Positions 17,293 to 25,911 of a DNA stretch of 38,532 nt are shown piece by piece; the first letter of the stretch is position 1, and every line of letters starts with the position of its first letter. Position numbers and translations under genes: made by a program. The DNA is from an uncultured Eubacteriales bacterium (GTDB taxonomy: Bacteria > Bacillota > Clostridia > Christensenellales > Borkfalkiaceae): contig CATKEF010000033.1 in NCBI GenBank assembly GCA_949747905.1, positions 1 through 38,532 on the forward strand, written 5' to 3'. The notes beneath the pieces were generated by a model. The model did no database searches. It saw nothing but the letters and a program-made list of their open reading frames with translations, and was not told where the DNA came from.

Positions 17293-17995
17293 AATATTCC
17301 GTAAACACCTTGATTAAATCAAAACATTTTTTCAATTTTCCCAGTCTTTTCAAAGGATGAACCAGTTTATCGTTTCCGCACTCTATCGTATAGGCGGGAA
17401 TTTTCATTTTCTGAATGCACCAGTCCTTGTAACCGCCCGCCGAACCGTAAATGCGTTTTACCGTATAGCCCGTAACCTTTTTTATTATCCTGGCGCCGCG
17501 TTCGTCACCCCTGCCGCAAAACTCCCAGTATATCTCTTCGCCTTTGGTATGAAAGCTCAGCGTAACATAAGGGCGTACTCTCAGCGTAAATTCGCGCAAA
17601 GCAATGGTCTCGGGCTCTGAAAACGGGCAGTCGCCGATACAATTTTCGCTACCGCGAACCGTTGTATTCAACCTTCCGCTACCCCACTCGGCATCGAAAT
17701 TACAGTTCAAATCTACGCCGCGCGCATTTGCTTTCCAAAGCGGTTTAACCGTCTCGGACATATGCGCCCCGTCCGGATTCAACAGTGGAATTATCCACCC
17801 GCCGCGTCTTGCGACTCCTTTCTTTATGTGTTTTAAAGCTAGTTTTGCCGTTATCCATTCACGACCGTGAACGGCATAAACGGCGATAAACTGTCTGCCC
17901 GTTTCTTCTCCGACGTGAAAAGCATAAATCTCTCTGCCCTGACAGCTGTATCCTATCACGCATTTCTTTTCCCTGTAGCTTTGGTAAAATCTCAT
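17285..17995 (-). CDS. M14-family zinc carboxypeptidase
   Basis: Metallopeptidase of 236 residues from ATG 17995 (preceded by a weak GAAGAAATT); the frame extends to ATG 18037, which has no ribosome-binding site but a TAGAAT 6 nt upstream. Zinc ligands His43 and Glu46 in HGREW and His149 in SFHTKG, the RGVDLNCNF substrate region and catalytic Glu205 in TIECGND complete the M14 active site. Close relatives include gamma-D-glutamyl-diamino acid peptidases acting on peptidoglycan peptides. This copy has no visible signal peptide or LysM domain, so it may act on recycled muropeptides in the cytosol. The stop overlaps tadA. Confidence 0.85.
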   Translation of the reverse strand: MRFYQSYREKKCVIGYSCQGREIYAFHVGEETGRQFIAVYAVHGREWITAKLALKHIKKGVARRGGWIIPLLNPDGAHMSETVKPLWKANARGVDLNCNFDAEWGSGRLNTTVRGSENCIGDCPFSEPETIALREFTLRVRPYVTLSFHTKGEEIYWEFCGRGDERGARIIKKVTGYTVKRIYGSAGGYKDWCIQKMKIPAYTIECGNDKLVHPLKRLGKLKKCFDLIKVFTEYYG

Positions 17996-18124
17996 AATTT
18001 CTTCGTATATCACACAATAAATTATGAAATAACCCATAAGGATATTCTACCGTGCAACGTGCGGAAACGCCCCTGACGAAAGACGGGACTTTTCGCTTTA
18101 CTCGGCATGACGGGAAACAAGTTG

Positions 18125-18562
18125 TTATTTGTGATATTCCGAACCCGAATTAATCATAAAACACCTGTAAATCTGCTCGCAGAGCACAACACGCATAAGC
18201 TGATGAGGGAAAGTCATATCCGAAAACGACAACTTAAAATCAGCCGAAGATTTAACCGTTTCCGACAATCCGCACGAAGAGCCTATTATAAAAGTCATCT
18301 CCTCACCCTTATCGCAGTGTTTTTTTATTTCCGAAGCAAAACTTTCGCTCGAAAGTTTAACGCCTTCCACGCATAATGCGAAAACATACCCTTTTGAAGC
18401 CCTTACAATGCCCGAAGCCTCCTCTTCGAGACTTCTTCCTTCGGCGATTTCCCTTATCTCCGTTTTTGCAAATCTCGAAAGGCGTTTTAAATATTCGTTA
18501 ACGGCGCCGCGAAAAAATTCCTCTTTTATTTTACCCACGCAAACAATATTGATTTTTTGCAT
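18125..18562 (-). CDS. rlmH: 23S rRNA pseudouridine1915-N3 methyltransferase
   Basis: SPOUT-class methyltransferase of 145 residues modifying pseudouridine 1915 in helix 69. The N-terminus NIVCVGKIKEEFFRGAVNEY and the C-terminal knot (FPHQLMRVVLCEQIYRCF, ending EYHK) are diagnostic. The usual IGGAxG of the cofactor loop reads IGSSCG here. It is slightly shorter than the typical 155-160 residues, the gap being in the central part. Its ATG overlaps the stop of the CPBP protease gene (TAATG), so it is translationally coupled. Confidence 0.94.
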   Translation of the reverse strand: MQKINIVCVGKIKEEFFRGAVNEYLKRLSRFAKTEIREIAEGRSLEEEASGIVRASKGYVFALCVEGVKLSSESFASEIKKHCDKGEEMTFIIGSSCGLSETVKSSADFKLSFSDMTFPHQLMRVVLCEQIYRCFMINSGSEYHK

Positions 18563-19500
18563 TATCCGACCCCGAACAAATTACTTATCCATATAACCGC
18601 AAGCAACAGAATTCCGACGGAAGCAAAAATGAAAAAGTTTTTGACTTCTCCCGGAACGGTTTTTTTCAATGCGGTTTTGTCGAGTATAAGCCAGACAAAC
18701 CCTCCGACAAAACAAGCGGCGGAAACACATATAAGCGTGATATTTCCGCTTTGAGACAAAACGAGCGACGACCCGTCTTCGGAGAAAGCGCCGCATGCAT
18801 ACAAAATAACCAACAGACCGTTATTTATAAAATGCATTAACACCGAAGGCATAATAGAACGTGAACGTACCGCGACGAATGCAAACACGCAACCCGAGAT
18901 AAACTGATAAACGGTCTGTTCGGGCGAACCGTGAAAAAGCGAAAAACAGAACCCGACAATAAATATTGCGCGTATGCTACCCACGCCGTTTTCCGTCGAA
19001 TTAAGGAGCAGCCCGCGGAACAACGCCTCTTCGAATATTGCAGGCAAAACGGCTATTACTATAAACGCAGGAATTATTTTCCACCCGGTTATATCGGGAA
19101 AATAAGATTCCTGAGTGCGAGGAACGTAGCCGAACAACTTGAAAAACATGACGGTAACGTCGTTTACCCAACCGAGAGAAAACAGCAGTCCGAATATGAG
19201 CAAAACTGCAATAAGATAATATTTCGGATGACATTTCAATGGAAACGCTTCCCTGAATTTTATTTTTCTGAATGTCATCACTCCGAAAACGGCAGGCGCG
19301 AGCGCAAGCGGCGCGGCGATATAAGAGAGATATACGAACGCATCCGAACCGGTCTCTATTGCCGATAAATTTATGATAATTCCGACCGCCAACGAAACAA
19401 AGATGTATATAACGGTCGCGGCGCTGAAAGAAACGCCGCCCGTTACGGCGTTCAGATTGGGATTCGCCTCGCGCATGGCTTCGTTATTTTGAAAATTCAT
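18562..19500 (-). CDS. CPBP-family intramembrane metalloprotease
   Basis: Polytopic membrane protein of about 312 residues with the CPBP (Abi/CAAX-like) motifs: EEALFR (EExxxR), FSLFHG (FxxxH) and MHFINN (HxxxN). About eight hydrophobic segments surround them. I choose ATG 19500 because TATAAT lies exactly 6 nt before it and a TTTACT -35 box 17 nt further up, so the mRNA probably begins at or next to this ATG. No Shine-Dalgarno is present. The frame extends 8 codons upstream, but that would overlap the promoter. Substrates of such proteases are mostly unknown; some protect against self-made bacteriocins. Confidence 0.88.
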   Translation of the reverse strand: MNFQNNEAMREANPNLNAVTGGVSFSAATVIYIFVSLAVGIIINLSAIETGSDAFVYLSYIAAPLALAPAVFGVMTFRKIKFREAFPLKCHPKYYLIAVLLIFGLLFSLGWVNDVTVMFFKLFGYVPRTQESYFPDITGWKIIPAFIVIAVLPAIFEEALFRGLLLNSTENGVGSIRAIFIVGFCFSLFHGSPEQTVYQFISGCVFAFVAVRSRSIMPSVLMHFINNGLLVILYACGAFSEDGSSLVLSQSGNITLICVSAACFVGGFVWLILDKTALKKTVPGEVKNFFIFASVGILLLAVIWISNLFGVG

Positions 19501-19506
19501 AATACG

Positions 19507-19535
19507 ATTATACAATAAAAACAACTTTAAGTAAA
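19507..19535 (-). promoter_or_regulatory. Leaderless-type promoter of the CPBP gene
   Basis: Minus-strand TTTACT (19530-19535), 17-nt spacer, TATAAT (19507-19512), then 6 nt (19501-19506) and ATG. The spacing puts the transcription start on or next to the start codon. Confidence 0.75.
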
Positions 19536-19543
19536 TTAAATAT

Positions 19544-19572
19544 TTTACATTTGAAAAGTTTTATATTAAAAT
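19544..19572 (+). promoter_or_regulatory. Leaderless-type promoter of the fumarase genes
   Basis: TTTACA (19544-19549), 17-nt spacer, TAAAAT (19567-19572), then AAATTT and ATG at 19579. It mirrors the divergent CPBP promoter, and no Shine-Dalgarno fits between the -10 box and ATG. Confidence 0.75.
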
Positions 19573-19578
19573 AAATTT

Positions 19579-20418
19579 ATGCGAAAGATTGACACACGTA
19601 TAATAGAGGAAAAAATTTACGATATGGCTTTGCGCGCGGGCACGAAACTGACCCCTTCCTGCCGTGCTGCGCTTGAAAAGGCAAAAAACGCAGAAACCTG
19701 TCGGGCGGCGAAGTTTGCGCTTGAAACCCTGATTGAAAATGCCGAAACGGCGGCGCGCGAATCGCTCCCCGTATGTCAGGACACGGGCATGGCAGTCGTT
19801 ATACTGGAAATAGGACAGGATGTTTTTCTCGAAGGGAAACCCCTTATCGCCGCGGGGAACGAAGGCGTGCGCAGAGCTTATAAGGACGGCTATTTCAGAA
19901 AATCCGTGTGCGACCCTGTTACGCGAGCGAACACTGGCGACAATACTCCCGCCGCCGTACACACGGAAATATGCGAAGGCGAAGATATAAAAATTACATT
20001 CATGCCAAAAGGCTTCGGCAGCGAAAACATGTCGGGTTTATACATGCTGAAACCGGCTCAAGGTGTTGACGGAATAATAGAGGCAATCGTCAATACCGTT
20101 AAAAATGCAGGGTCGCGCCCCTGTCCTCCCGTCTGCGTAGGGGTCGGAATAGGCGGTAGTTTCGACACATGCGCTTATCTTGCGAAAAAGGCTTTGACCC
20201 GCGACGTGGGAACTTTCAATCCGCGCGGAGATATTGCCGATATAGAGCGCATTGCGCTTGATAAAATCAACGCGCTCGATATAGGTTGTCAGGGCTTCGG
20301 CGGTGCGACTACGGCTTTGAGCGTCAACTGCGAATGGTTGCCCACACATATTGCTGGGCTCCCCGTCGCCGTCAATATTCAGTGTCATTGCATACGTTGC
20401 GAAAAGGAGACAATATGA
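19579..20418 (+). CDS. Fumarate hydratase, class I, alpha subunit
   Basis: Fe-S hydro-lyase subunit of 279 residues, the catalytic half of a two-subunit class I fumarase (fumarate to malate) or the related L(+)-tartrate dehydratase. Diagnostic stretches are LPVCQDTGMAVV (first cluster Cys), MPKGFGSENMS, PPVCVGVGIGGSFD (second Cys) and the C-terminal VNIQCHCIRC. Length matches the family. The product would hold an oxygen-sensitive [4Fe-4S] cluster, which fits an anaerobe. It overlaps the beta subunit by 4 nt (ATGA). It has no Shine-Dalgarno and is probably translated from a leaderless message. Confidence 0.92.
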   Translation: MRKIDTRIIEEKIYDMALRAGTKLTPSCRAALEKAKNAETCRAAKFALETLIENAETAARESLPVCQDTGMAVVILEIGQDVFLEGKPLIAAGNEGVRRAYKDGYFRKSVCDPVTRANTGDNTPAAVHTEICEGEDIKITFMPKGFGSENMSGLYMLKPAQGVDGIIEAIVNTVKNAGSRPCPPVCVGVGIGGSFDTCAYLAKKALTRDVGTFNPRGDIADIERIALDKINALDIGCQGFGGATTALSVNCEWLPTHIAGLPVAVNIQCHCIRCEKETI

Positions 20419-20954
20419 TTAAACTCACTTTGCCGCTTAAAAAAGACGTAGCGAAAACGCTGCGTGCAGGTGACAGCGTGCTTATCTCCGGAGTCATTTT
20501 AACAGCGCGCGACTGCGCGCACAAACGGCTTGTAGAGCTTATTAAAAACAAGCAGCCTCTGCCATTCGACATCCCGTCGTCCGTCATTTATTATGCCGGT
20601 CCTTGCCCCGCAAAGCCCGGAAAAGTTTCCGGCAGCTGCGGTCCGACCACTTCCGCGAGAATGGAGACGTTCGCTCCCGCGCTTCTCGATTCGGGACTCA
20701 ACGCAATCATAGGAAAAGGCGAAATGAACAACGACGTCAGAAAGGCGCTCATACGCAACTCGTCCGTATACTTTGCGGCAATCGGCGGCGCAGGCGCTCT
20801 TTACTCGGAATGCATAAAAAAGAGCGAATGCATAGCTTTCCCGGACCTGCTTTCAGAAGCGGTTTACAGACTGGAAGTACAAAATTTCCCCGCGGTGGTC
20901 GCTTACGACGCTTTCGGCGGTACAATTTACCGAAATTCGGTTGACATCGGATAA
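20415..20954 (+). CDS. Fumarate hydratase, class I, beta subunit
   Basis: Second subunit of 179 residues, completing the fumarase. Motifs: LRAGDSVLISGVILTARDCAHKR at the N-terminus, then GPTTSARM (about 81-88), IIGKGEMN and the C-terminal YDAFGGTIY. I start at ATG 20415, overlapping the alpha stop as ATGA and preceded by GGAG. A longer frame beginning at 20286 merely shadows the alpha gene. The last codons contain the -35 box of the pheST promoter, so the two operons interlock. Fumarase versus tartrate dehydratase cannot be settled from sequence; the lack of tartrate genes favours fumarase. Confidence 0.92.
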   Translation: MIKLTLPLKKDVAKTLRAGDSVLISGVILTARDCAHKRLVELIKNKQPLPFDIPSSVIYYAGPCPAKPGKVSGSCGPTTSARMETFAPALLDSGLNAIIGKGEMNNDVRKALIRNSSVYFAAIGGAGALYSECIKKSECIAFPDLLSEAVYRLEVQNFPAVVAYDAFGGTIYRNSVDIG

Positions 20955-20969
20955 ATTTTCAATTATAAT
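20941..20969 (+). promoter_or_regulatory. Consensus promoter of the pheST leader
   Basis: TTGACA (20941-20946), 17-nt spacer, TATAAT (20964-20969): perfect consensus. The -35 box lies within the last codons of the fumarase beta gene. The predicted start is about 20976, giving a leader of roughly 265 nt. Confidence 0.88.
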
Positions 20970-20975
20970 CAGTAA

Positions 20976-21235
20976 AAACATAAAGACAGTGAACGGGACA
21001 GACGCGGCAGATAACCTTTTCAGAGAGAGAAATCCGGAAACGGCTGAAAGATTTCTTATAGGTTTGCTTCGGTATTCACCCGCGAGTCGACGCGTGAACG
21101 GTTTGAACCAATTAGCGTGCTCCGCTACCTCCGCGTAAGTGAGAAACAAAGGCGGCTCTTGCCGCGAAATCAGGTGGTACAGCGAAACTTTTCGCCCTGT
21201 GTTTGACACGGGGCGATTTTTATATATTACGGAGG
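20976..21235 (+). promoter_or_regulatory. T-box leader controlling pheST
   Basis: tRNA-sensing leader. Stem I carries the AGAGAG and GCTGAAAG elements typical of T-boxes. A TTC triplet in the specifier region (21075-21077, in GGTATTCACC) reads phenylalanine. The T-box itself is AGGTGGTACAGCGA (21172-21185), which pairs with TCGCCCT to form the antiterminator. The alternative is a terminator at 21193-21221. Uncharged tRNA-Phe should stabilise the antiterminator and induce pheS and pheT. A second TTC nearby (21068-21070) makes the exact specifier slightly uncertain. Confidence 0.93.
21193..21221 (+). terminator. T-box regulated terminator
   Basis: CGCCCTGTGT (21193-21202), TTG, ACACGGGGCG (21206-21215), then ATTTTT. 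Its 5' arm overlaps the sequence used by the antiterminator, giving the on/off switch. Confidence 0.9.
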
Positions 21236-21241
21236 TTCGGT

Positions 21242-22264
21242 ATGCAGAATAAGATAAAAGAAATCGAAGAACAGATTGCTCTTGCCGTAAAGGAAGTCAA
21301 ATCGAGCAGAAATTTACAGGAAATAAAAATGCGCTTTCTGGGAAAAACAGGCGTAATTTCTTCGCTTATGAAGAATCTGCGCGACGTCGCCCCCGAAGAG
21401 CGCCCTTCAATGGGCAAACTTTTAAACGCGCTCAGACAGTGGTCGGAAGAAAAATTCGACGCAATCGAAGAAAGACTCAAAGACGCGGAATTAAAAAAGA
21501 AAATAGCCGAAGAGAAAATCGACGTAACGATGCCCGGAAAAGTTCGGGAAAACGGCTCATATCATCCCAATACGCTTATAAGAAACGAACTCGTTTCCGT
21601 ATTCGCGGGTATGGGATTCGAAATTTTCGAGGGACCGGAAATCGAAAACGACTACTACAACTTTACCGCGCTCAACACGCCCGCAGACCACCCCGCGCGA
21701 GATATGCAGGATACGTTCTATATTTCCGACAAATTTCTTTTACGCACCCAGACTTCCGCGGGTCAGATACGCGTTATGGAAAACAAAAAGCCTCCCATAA
21801 AAATACTGTCGCCCGGCAAAGTTTACCGCAGCGACGACGACGCTACCCATTCCCCTATGTTTTCGCAGATGGAAGGGCTTGTCGTCGACAGGGGCATTAC
21901 TCTTTGCGACCTTAAAGGAATGCTGGACGAATTCGCCCGCAAAATTTTCGGCGAAAGCGTAAAAACGCGACTGCGCCCCTCTTACTTCCCCTTTACCGAA
22001 CCTTCGGTAGAGGTTGACGTGAGCTGTTTCGAGTGCGGAGGAAAAGGTTGCCGCCTTTGCAAAGGAACGGGCTGGATAGAAGTGCTCGGCGCGGGCATGG
22101 TAAACAGGCACGTACTCGAAGGTTGCAACGTAGACCCCGATATATATTCGGGTTTCGCGTTCGGAATGGGCATAGAACGAATTGCGATGCTCAAATACGG
22201 AATAAACAATATGAAACTTTTATTCGAAGGCGACACGCGCTTTTTAAAACAGTTCAGAGGTTAA
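21242..22264 (+). CDS. pheS: Phenylalanyl-tRNA synthetase alpha subunit
   Basis: Catalytic subunit of 340 residues charging tRNA-Phe. N-terminal coiled-coil arm (about 1-85), then the class II core with [21 protein letters not shown], motif 2 region [21 protein letters not shown] and motif 3 [16 protein letters not shown]. An insert with [17 protein letters not shown] (about 260-280) is a zinc-ribbon-like feature common in bacterial PheS. Start at ATG 21242 with GGAGG 7 nt upstream; the frame runs upstream into the terminator stem and is not translated there. Confidence 0.98.
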   Translation: MQNKIKEIEEQIALAVKEVKSSRNLQEIKMRFLGKTGVISSLMKNLRDVAPEERPSMGKLLNALRQWSEEKFDAIEERLKDAELKKKIAEEKIDVTMPGKVRENGSYHPNTLIRNELVSVFAGMGFEIFEGPEIENDYYNFTALNTPADHPARDMQDTFYISDKFLLRTQTSAGQIRVMENKKPPIKILSPGKVYRSDDDATHSPMFSQMEGLVVDRGITLCDLKGMLDEFARKIFGESVKTRLRPSYFPFTEPSVEVDVSCFECGGKGCRLCKGTGWIEVLGAGMVNRHVLEGCNVDPDIYSGFAFGMGIERIAMLKYGINNMKLLFEGDTRFLKQFRG

Positions 22265-22286
22265 AATCAAGGAGAATCACGGTATT

Positions 22287-24698
22287 ATGAAAGCACCTTT
22301 AAGTTGGTTGAAAGATTACGTAGATATAGACGTTTCCGCGCAGGAATTACAGGAAAAACTCTTCTCCTGCGGCTTCGAAGTCGAAGAGCTGATTTACCTC
22401 GGAAAGGATATTTCCGGCGTCGTAGTCGGCGAAGTCAAGGAATGCGAGCCCGTCGATGGAACGCACCTTTCGGTGTGCAAAGTCGACTGCGGAGACAAGG
22501 GCGTTTTCCAAATTTGCTGCGGAGCGGACAACGTAAAAAAAGGAATAAAAGTTCCGTGCGCTCTTGTTGGCGCAACGGTATACGCCACCGCAAAAGACCA
22601 TGTTACGGTAGAAGGCGTAACTACGATTAAAAAGGGGAAACTTCGCGGGATAGAATCAGAGGGCATGCTCTGCTCGGGAGCGGAACTGGGCGTCAACGGC
22701 GATATGTTCGACGGCGCGGATTATGTCGGGCTTGTTATACTTCCCGACGACTGCAAAAACGGCGAAGACGTCAAACCCGTTCTCGGTCTTGACGATTATA
22801 TTTTCGACATAAGCGTCACTGCAAACCGTCCCGACTGCCAGAGCATATTGGGAATCGCCAGAGAAGTTGCCGCAGTACTCGGGAAAAAAGTCAAAGAACC
22901 CGATTACTCATACTCCGTTGTCGGAGGTAAATGCGACAGCATAAAAATAACCGACGAAGCCCCCGAGCTTTGCCCCCGCTATATAGGACACTGCGTAACC
23001 AACATAAAAATCGGCGTCTCCCCTCTTTGGCTGAGAAAAAGGCTTGCACTCTGCGGTCTGAGGTCGATAAACAACGTCGTGGATATCACAAATTTCATTC
23101 TGCTCGAACTTGGGCAGCCCATGCACGCATTCGACCTGAAAACTCTTTCGGGAAAAGAGATAGTAATACGCAAAGCCAAGGACGGAGAAAAAATCAAAAC
23201 TCTCGACGGAAACGAGTTCGATTTGAAGCAAGATAATCTCGTAATCTGCGACAGGGAGAAACCCTGCGCTTTGGCGGGAATTATGGGCGGAGCAAACAGC
23301 GAAATAACCGACGACACATCAGAAATCGTATTCGAAGCCGCAAAATTTGCGCGCGACAGCGTAAGAAAAACGGCTAGAGCGTTGGGACAGCACTCGGATT
23401 CCTCCTCTCTTTTCGAAAAAGGCGTAAACGAATATACCGTGGAACACGCGATGAAAAGGGCGTTGAACCTTATTCGGAAACTGAATTGCGGAACAGTGAC
23501 CGACGTTCATATAGACGTAATTACGGAAAACAGCCGCCTTTGCGAAAAAAAGATGACTGTAAGCGTAAGTAAAATCAACAAATTGCTCGGCATAGACGTT
23601 CCCGCCGCGAAAATGACGGAAATTCTGAAAAGACTCAATTTCGTCGTCACTGAAAACGGCGATAATTTGGAATTGTTTGTACCGAGATACCGCGAAGATA
23701 TAGACGGCTACCCCGATATAGCAGAAGAAATTATACGTTTCTACGGCTACGATAACATAAAGGGTACTTTCCTGGCTTCGGGAACGATAACTAACGGCGG
23801 CTTCAACGAAGCGCAGAAAGCCGAAAACAATCTCAAAACGGCGCTCGTTTCTTTCGGACTGCACGAAATATCCACCTACTCTTTCTATTCTGAAAAAGAT
23901 TTCGATATGCTGCATTTACCCGCAGATTCCTCCGAGCGCAAAGCCGTTAAAATTCTCAACCCGATAAGCGAAGATTTATCCGTTATGAGAACCACTCTCG
24001 CGCCCTCCATGATAAATACAATCGTACGGAACCAGCGGCGAGGAAATATGGAAGGAAGGCTTTTCGAAATTGCAAAAATATATCTTGCCGACGAACTGCC
24101 TTTGAAAAATTTCCCCGAGGAGCGCAATATGCTCGCGTTCGGAACCTGGGGCAAATACGACTTCTTCGATTTGAAAGGAATAACCGAGGGTGTAGCGCAA
24201 CATTTCAATCTTAAATTCGAATATGTCGCCGCCGAAAAACCTTTCCTGCATCCGGGCGTCACCGCGGAAATAATATGCGAGAATGAAAACATAGGCTATC
24301 TCGGTCTGTTGTCGCCGACAGTTTCGCGGGAACTCGCGCTCGAACGCGCGGCATATGTAGCCGAAATCGATTATGAAAAATTACTGAAACTCGCAAAACC
24401 GTTCAGATACGTCCCCATTCCGAAATTCGCGGAAATAACCCGCGATTTGGCGCTTACATGCGACAGAAACATCACATGCGCGCAACTCGAAAAAGAGATA
24501 TACGCATCCTGCAAATACGTGTCTGACGTAAAACTTTTCGATGTTTATATAGGCGAACAGGTCGGCAGCGGTAAAAAATCTATGGCTTTCACAATAACAT
24601 TCACACCCAAAGACGAACCCATCGAAGAGAGAATCGACGGCTTTATGAACAAGATACTTAAAAATCTCGAAGCAAGACTTGACGTATTCCGCAGATAA
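22287..24698 (+). CDS. pheT: Phenylalanyl-tRNA synthetase beta subunit
   Basis: Subunit of 803 residues, partner of PheS in the (alpha-beta)2 enzyme. Domains in order: N-terminal B1, EMAP/tRNA-binding domain (about 40-150), B3/B4 editing domain (about 210-390, with AGIMGG and FEAAKF), B5 (about 400-475), the catalytic-like core, and a C-terminal FDX-ACB anticodon-binding domain (about 710-803). Length is normal. It follows pheS by 22 nt and shares the T-box. AGGAGA lies 12 nt before ATG. Confidence 0.98.
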   Translation: MKAPLSWLKDYVDIDVSAQELQEKLFSCGFEVEELIYLGKDISGVVVGEVKECEPVDGTHLSVCKVDCGDKGVFQICCGADNVKKGIKVPCALVGATVYATAKDHVTVEGVTTIKKGKLRGIESEGMLCSGAELGVNGDMFDGADYVGLVILPDDCKNGEDVKPVLGLDDYIFDISVTANRPDCQSILGIAREVAAVLGKKVKEPDYSYSVVGGKCDSIKITDEAPELCPRYIGHCVTNIKIGVSPLWLRKRLALCGLRSINNVVDITNFILLELGQPMHAFDLKTLSGKEIVIRKAKDGEKIKTLDGNEFDLKQDNLVICDREKPCALAGIMGGANSEITDDTSEIVFEAAKFARDSVRKTARALGQHSDSSSLFEKGVNEYTVEHAMKRALNLIRKLNCGTVTDVHIDVITENSRLCEKKMTVSVSKINKLLGIDVPAAKMTEILKRLNFVVTENGDNLELFVPRYREDIDGYPDIAEEIIRFYGYDNIKGTFLASGTITNGGFNEAQKAENNLKTALVSFGLHEISTYSFYSEKDFDMLHLPADSSERKAVKILNPISEDLSVMRTTLAPSMINTIVRNQRRGNMEGRLFEIAKIYLADELPLKNFPEERNMLAFGTWGKYDFFDLKGITEGVAQHFNLKFEYVAAEKPFLHPGVTAEIICENENIGYLGLLSPTVSRELALERAAYVAEIDYEKLLKLAKPFRYVPIPKFAEITRDLALTCDRNITCAQLEKEIYASCKYVSDVKLFDVYIGEQVGSGKKSMAFTITFTPKDEPIEERIDGFMNKILKNLEARLDVFRR

Positions 24699-24711
24699 GT
24701 TCAAAGTAAAG

Positions 24712-24775
24712 AGGCGAGAGAAATTCCTCACTGCGCTCGGAATGACGGTAAAACCGGAATGACGGTAAAATATGC
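24712..24775. repeat. Dispersed intergenic repeat copy with short tandem tail
   Basis: AATTCCTCACTGCGCTCGGAATGACG is a near-complete copy of the window's dispersed repeat. It is followed by a partial tandem duplication of CGGAATGACGGTAAAA. Confidence 0.7.
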
Positions 24776-24805
24776 GCGTCAATACCGAAAATCTAACGAA
24801 ATCAA

Positions 24806-24848
24806 AAACCTGCGCGGAATTAAATTCCGCGCAGGTTTAATTATTTTT
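24806..24848. terminator. Bidirectional terminator, pheT / yunB
   Basis: AAACCTGCGCGGAATT (24806-24821) pairs with AATTCCGCGCAGGTTT (24823-24838), giving 16 perfect base pairs, followed by TAATTATTTTTT. The minus side has TTTTGATTT. It separates convergent operons. Confidence 0.85.
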
Positions 24849-25512
24849 TCGGCACGAGCAGACCGTCGCTTCCGATTATCGTCGCCTGCAAATATGTATC
24901 GGGAATTTTTCCCGTAATAACGCTTTCGCATATGAGCACTTCTATTGTCGAAGCAAGATTTGTACTCTTCGACGGCATAATAATGGATATGTCAGAAACG
25001 ATTTCCAGATACAGCGAATGTTTGGTCTGATTTATGCCAGCCTCCACGAATTTGGAAACGAAACGACACTCCACGTTGCTTATTGGGATGATTTTGATAT
25101 TTATTTTCGTACCGAAACCCGCCAGAGCCTCAACACCCGTCAGTGCGCCTATTGGCACCATAATGCCTTCCGCGCTCATCTTATTCAGATTTTCCTGAGA
25201 AAGATAAGCGGTATCTCGCGCGATTCTGTTGATTTTGAGGCTGTCGGTGGTTATCGAAGTCACATTGCCCGTATCGTCCCTCTCGATTGCAATAAGGTCC
25301 TCGTAACGCATTGTGTCGTTGAGTGTATAATAAATCGCGTCGTTCACGGCAACCGTGGTTATGGAACGTATCGTAGCTTCGCTTATAGATATAAGAACGC
25401 GAGTAACGTTCTGTTGAAAATAAATCAATACACCGACTATAAGCAGGCAGAAAATGACAAGTAATACTTTGAAACGTCTGAACTTTTTATTTCTTGGTTT
25501 TTTATCGGACAT
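24841..25512 (-). CDS. yunB: Sporulation protein YunB
   Basis: Spore-formation protein of 223 residues. After a basic N-terminus there is one membrane helix (about 15-34), then the YunB domain with NDAIYYTLNDTM, the DSLKINRI region and MVPIGALTGVEALAGFG. In Bacillus the gene is under mother-cell SigE control and its loss impairs sporulation; the molecular role is unclear. Here the ATG sits in a 20-bp palindrome and a CATACAAT box, matching the SigE/SigK -10 consensus, lies 5 nt upstream. It is downstream of the spoVA genes. There is no Shine-Dalgarno. Confidence 0.9.
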   Translation of the reverse strand: MSDKKPRNKKFRRFKVLLVIFCLLIVGVLIYFQQNVTRVLISISEATIRSITTVAVNDAIYYTLNDTMRYEDLIAIERDDTGNVTSITTDSLKINRIARDTAYLSQENLNKMSAEGIMVPIGALTGVEALAGFGTKINIKIIPISNVECRFVSKFVEAGINQTKHSLYLEIVSDISIIMPSKSTNLASTIEVLICESVITGKIPDTYLQATIIGSDGLLVPKK

Positions 25513-25527
25513 ACAATATTGTATGTC
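25508..25527. promoter_or_regulatory. 20-bp palindrome with SigE-like -10 at the yunB start
   Basis: GACATACAATATTGTATGTC is a perfect palindrome spanning the spoVAEb stop codon and the yunB start codon. Read on minus it contains CATACAAT, the -10 pattern of mother-cell sigma factors. The matching -35 is poor, so promoter status is tentative. Confidence 0.45.
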
Positions 25528-25909
25528 AGTTGCGCTTGGTTCTTGATTTAAAAATCAAAGCCATTAAAAAAGCGAACACGACAGCCGCCGTTACACCCGC
25601 GCTTGCCGCGGCGAGCGAACCGGTAATCGCAGAGAAAAAGCCTTTTTCGGCTCCCTTCATCGCACCGCTCGCAAGCAGATAGCCAAAACCTGAAATAGGC
25701 ACGGTAGCGCCCGCGCCAGCGAAATCCACAAGCGGCTGATACAAGCCTATTGCGGTAAGCGCCACGCCAGCGAGCATAAAGAAAACAAGTATTTTACCCG
25801 CCGTCAAATCGGTGAAATTGATTATTATCTGAGCAATCAGACAAATTCCTCCGCCGACGACGAATGCTTTTAAAAACTGAAAAAGTATATCGAGCATTTC
25901 AGCGTCCAC
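25526..25909 (-). CDS. spoVAE: Stage V sporulation protein AE (SpoVAEb type)
   Basis: Small polytopic membrane protein of 127 residues, part of the SpoVA channel that moves dipicolinic acid into the developing spore and out at germination. Characteristic segments: LKAFVVGGGICLIAQII, FTDLTAGKILVFFM and GAGATVPISGFGYLLASGAM. I start at GTG 25909 because GGAGG lies 7 nt upstream; the longer frame from 25945 would overlap spoVAD and shows no ribosome-binding site. Only 2 nt separate it from the spoVAD stop. Confidence 0.92.
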   Translation of the reverse strand: MDAEMLDILFQFLKAFVVGGGICLIAQIIINFTDLTAGKILVFFMLAGVALTAIGLYQPLVDFAGAGATVPISGFGYLLASGAMKGAEKGFFSAITGSLAAASAGVTAAVVFAFLMALIFKSRTKRN

Positions 25910-25911
25910 TT

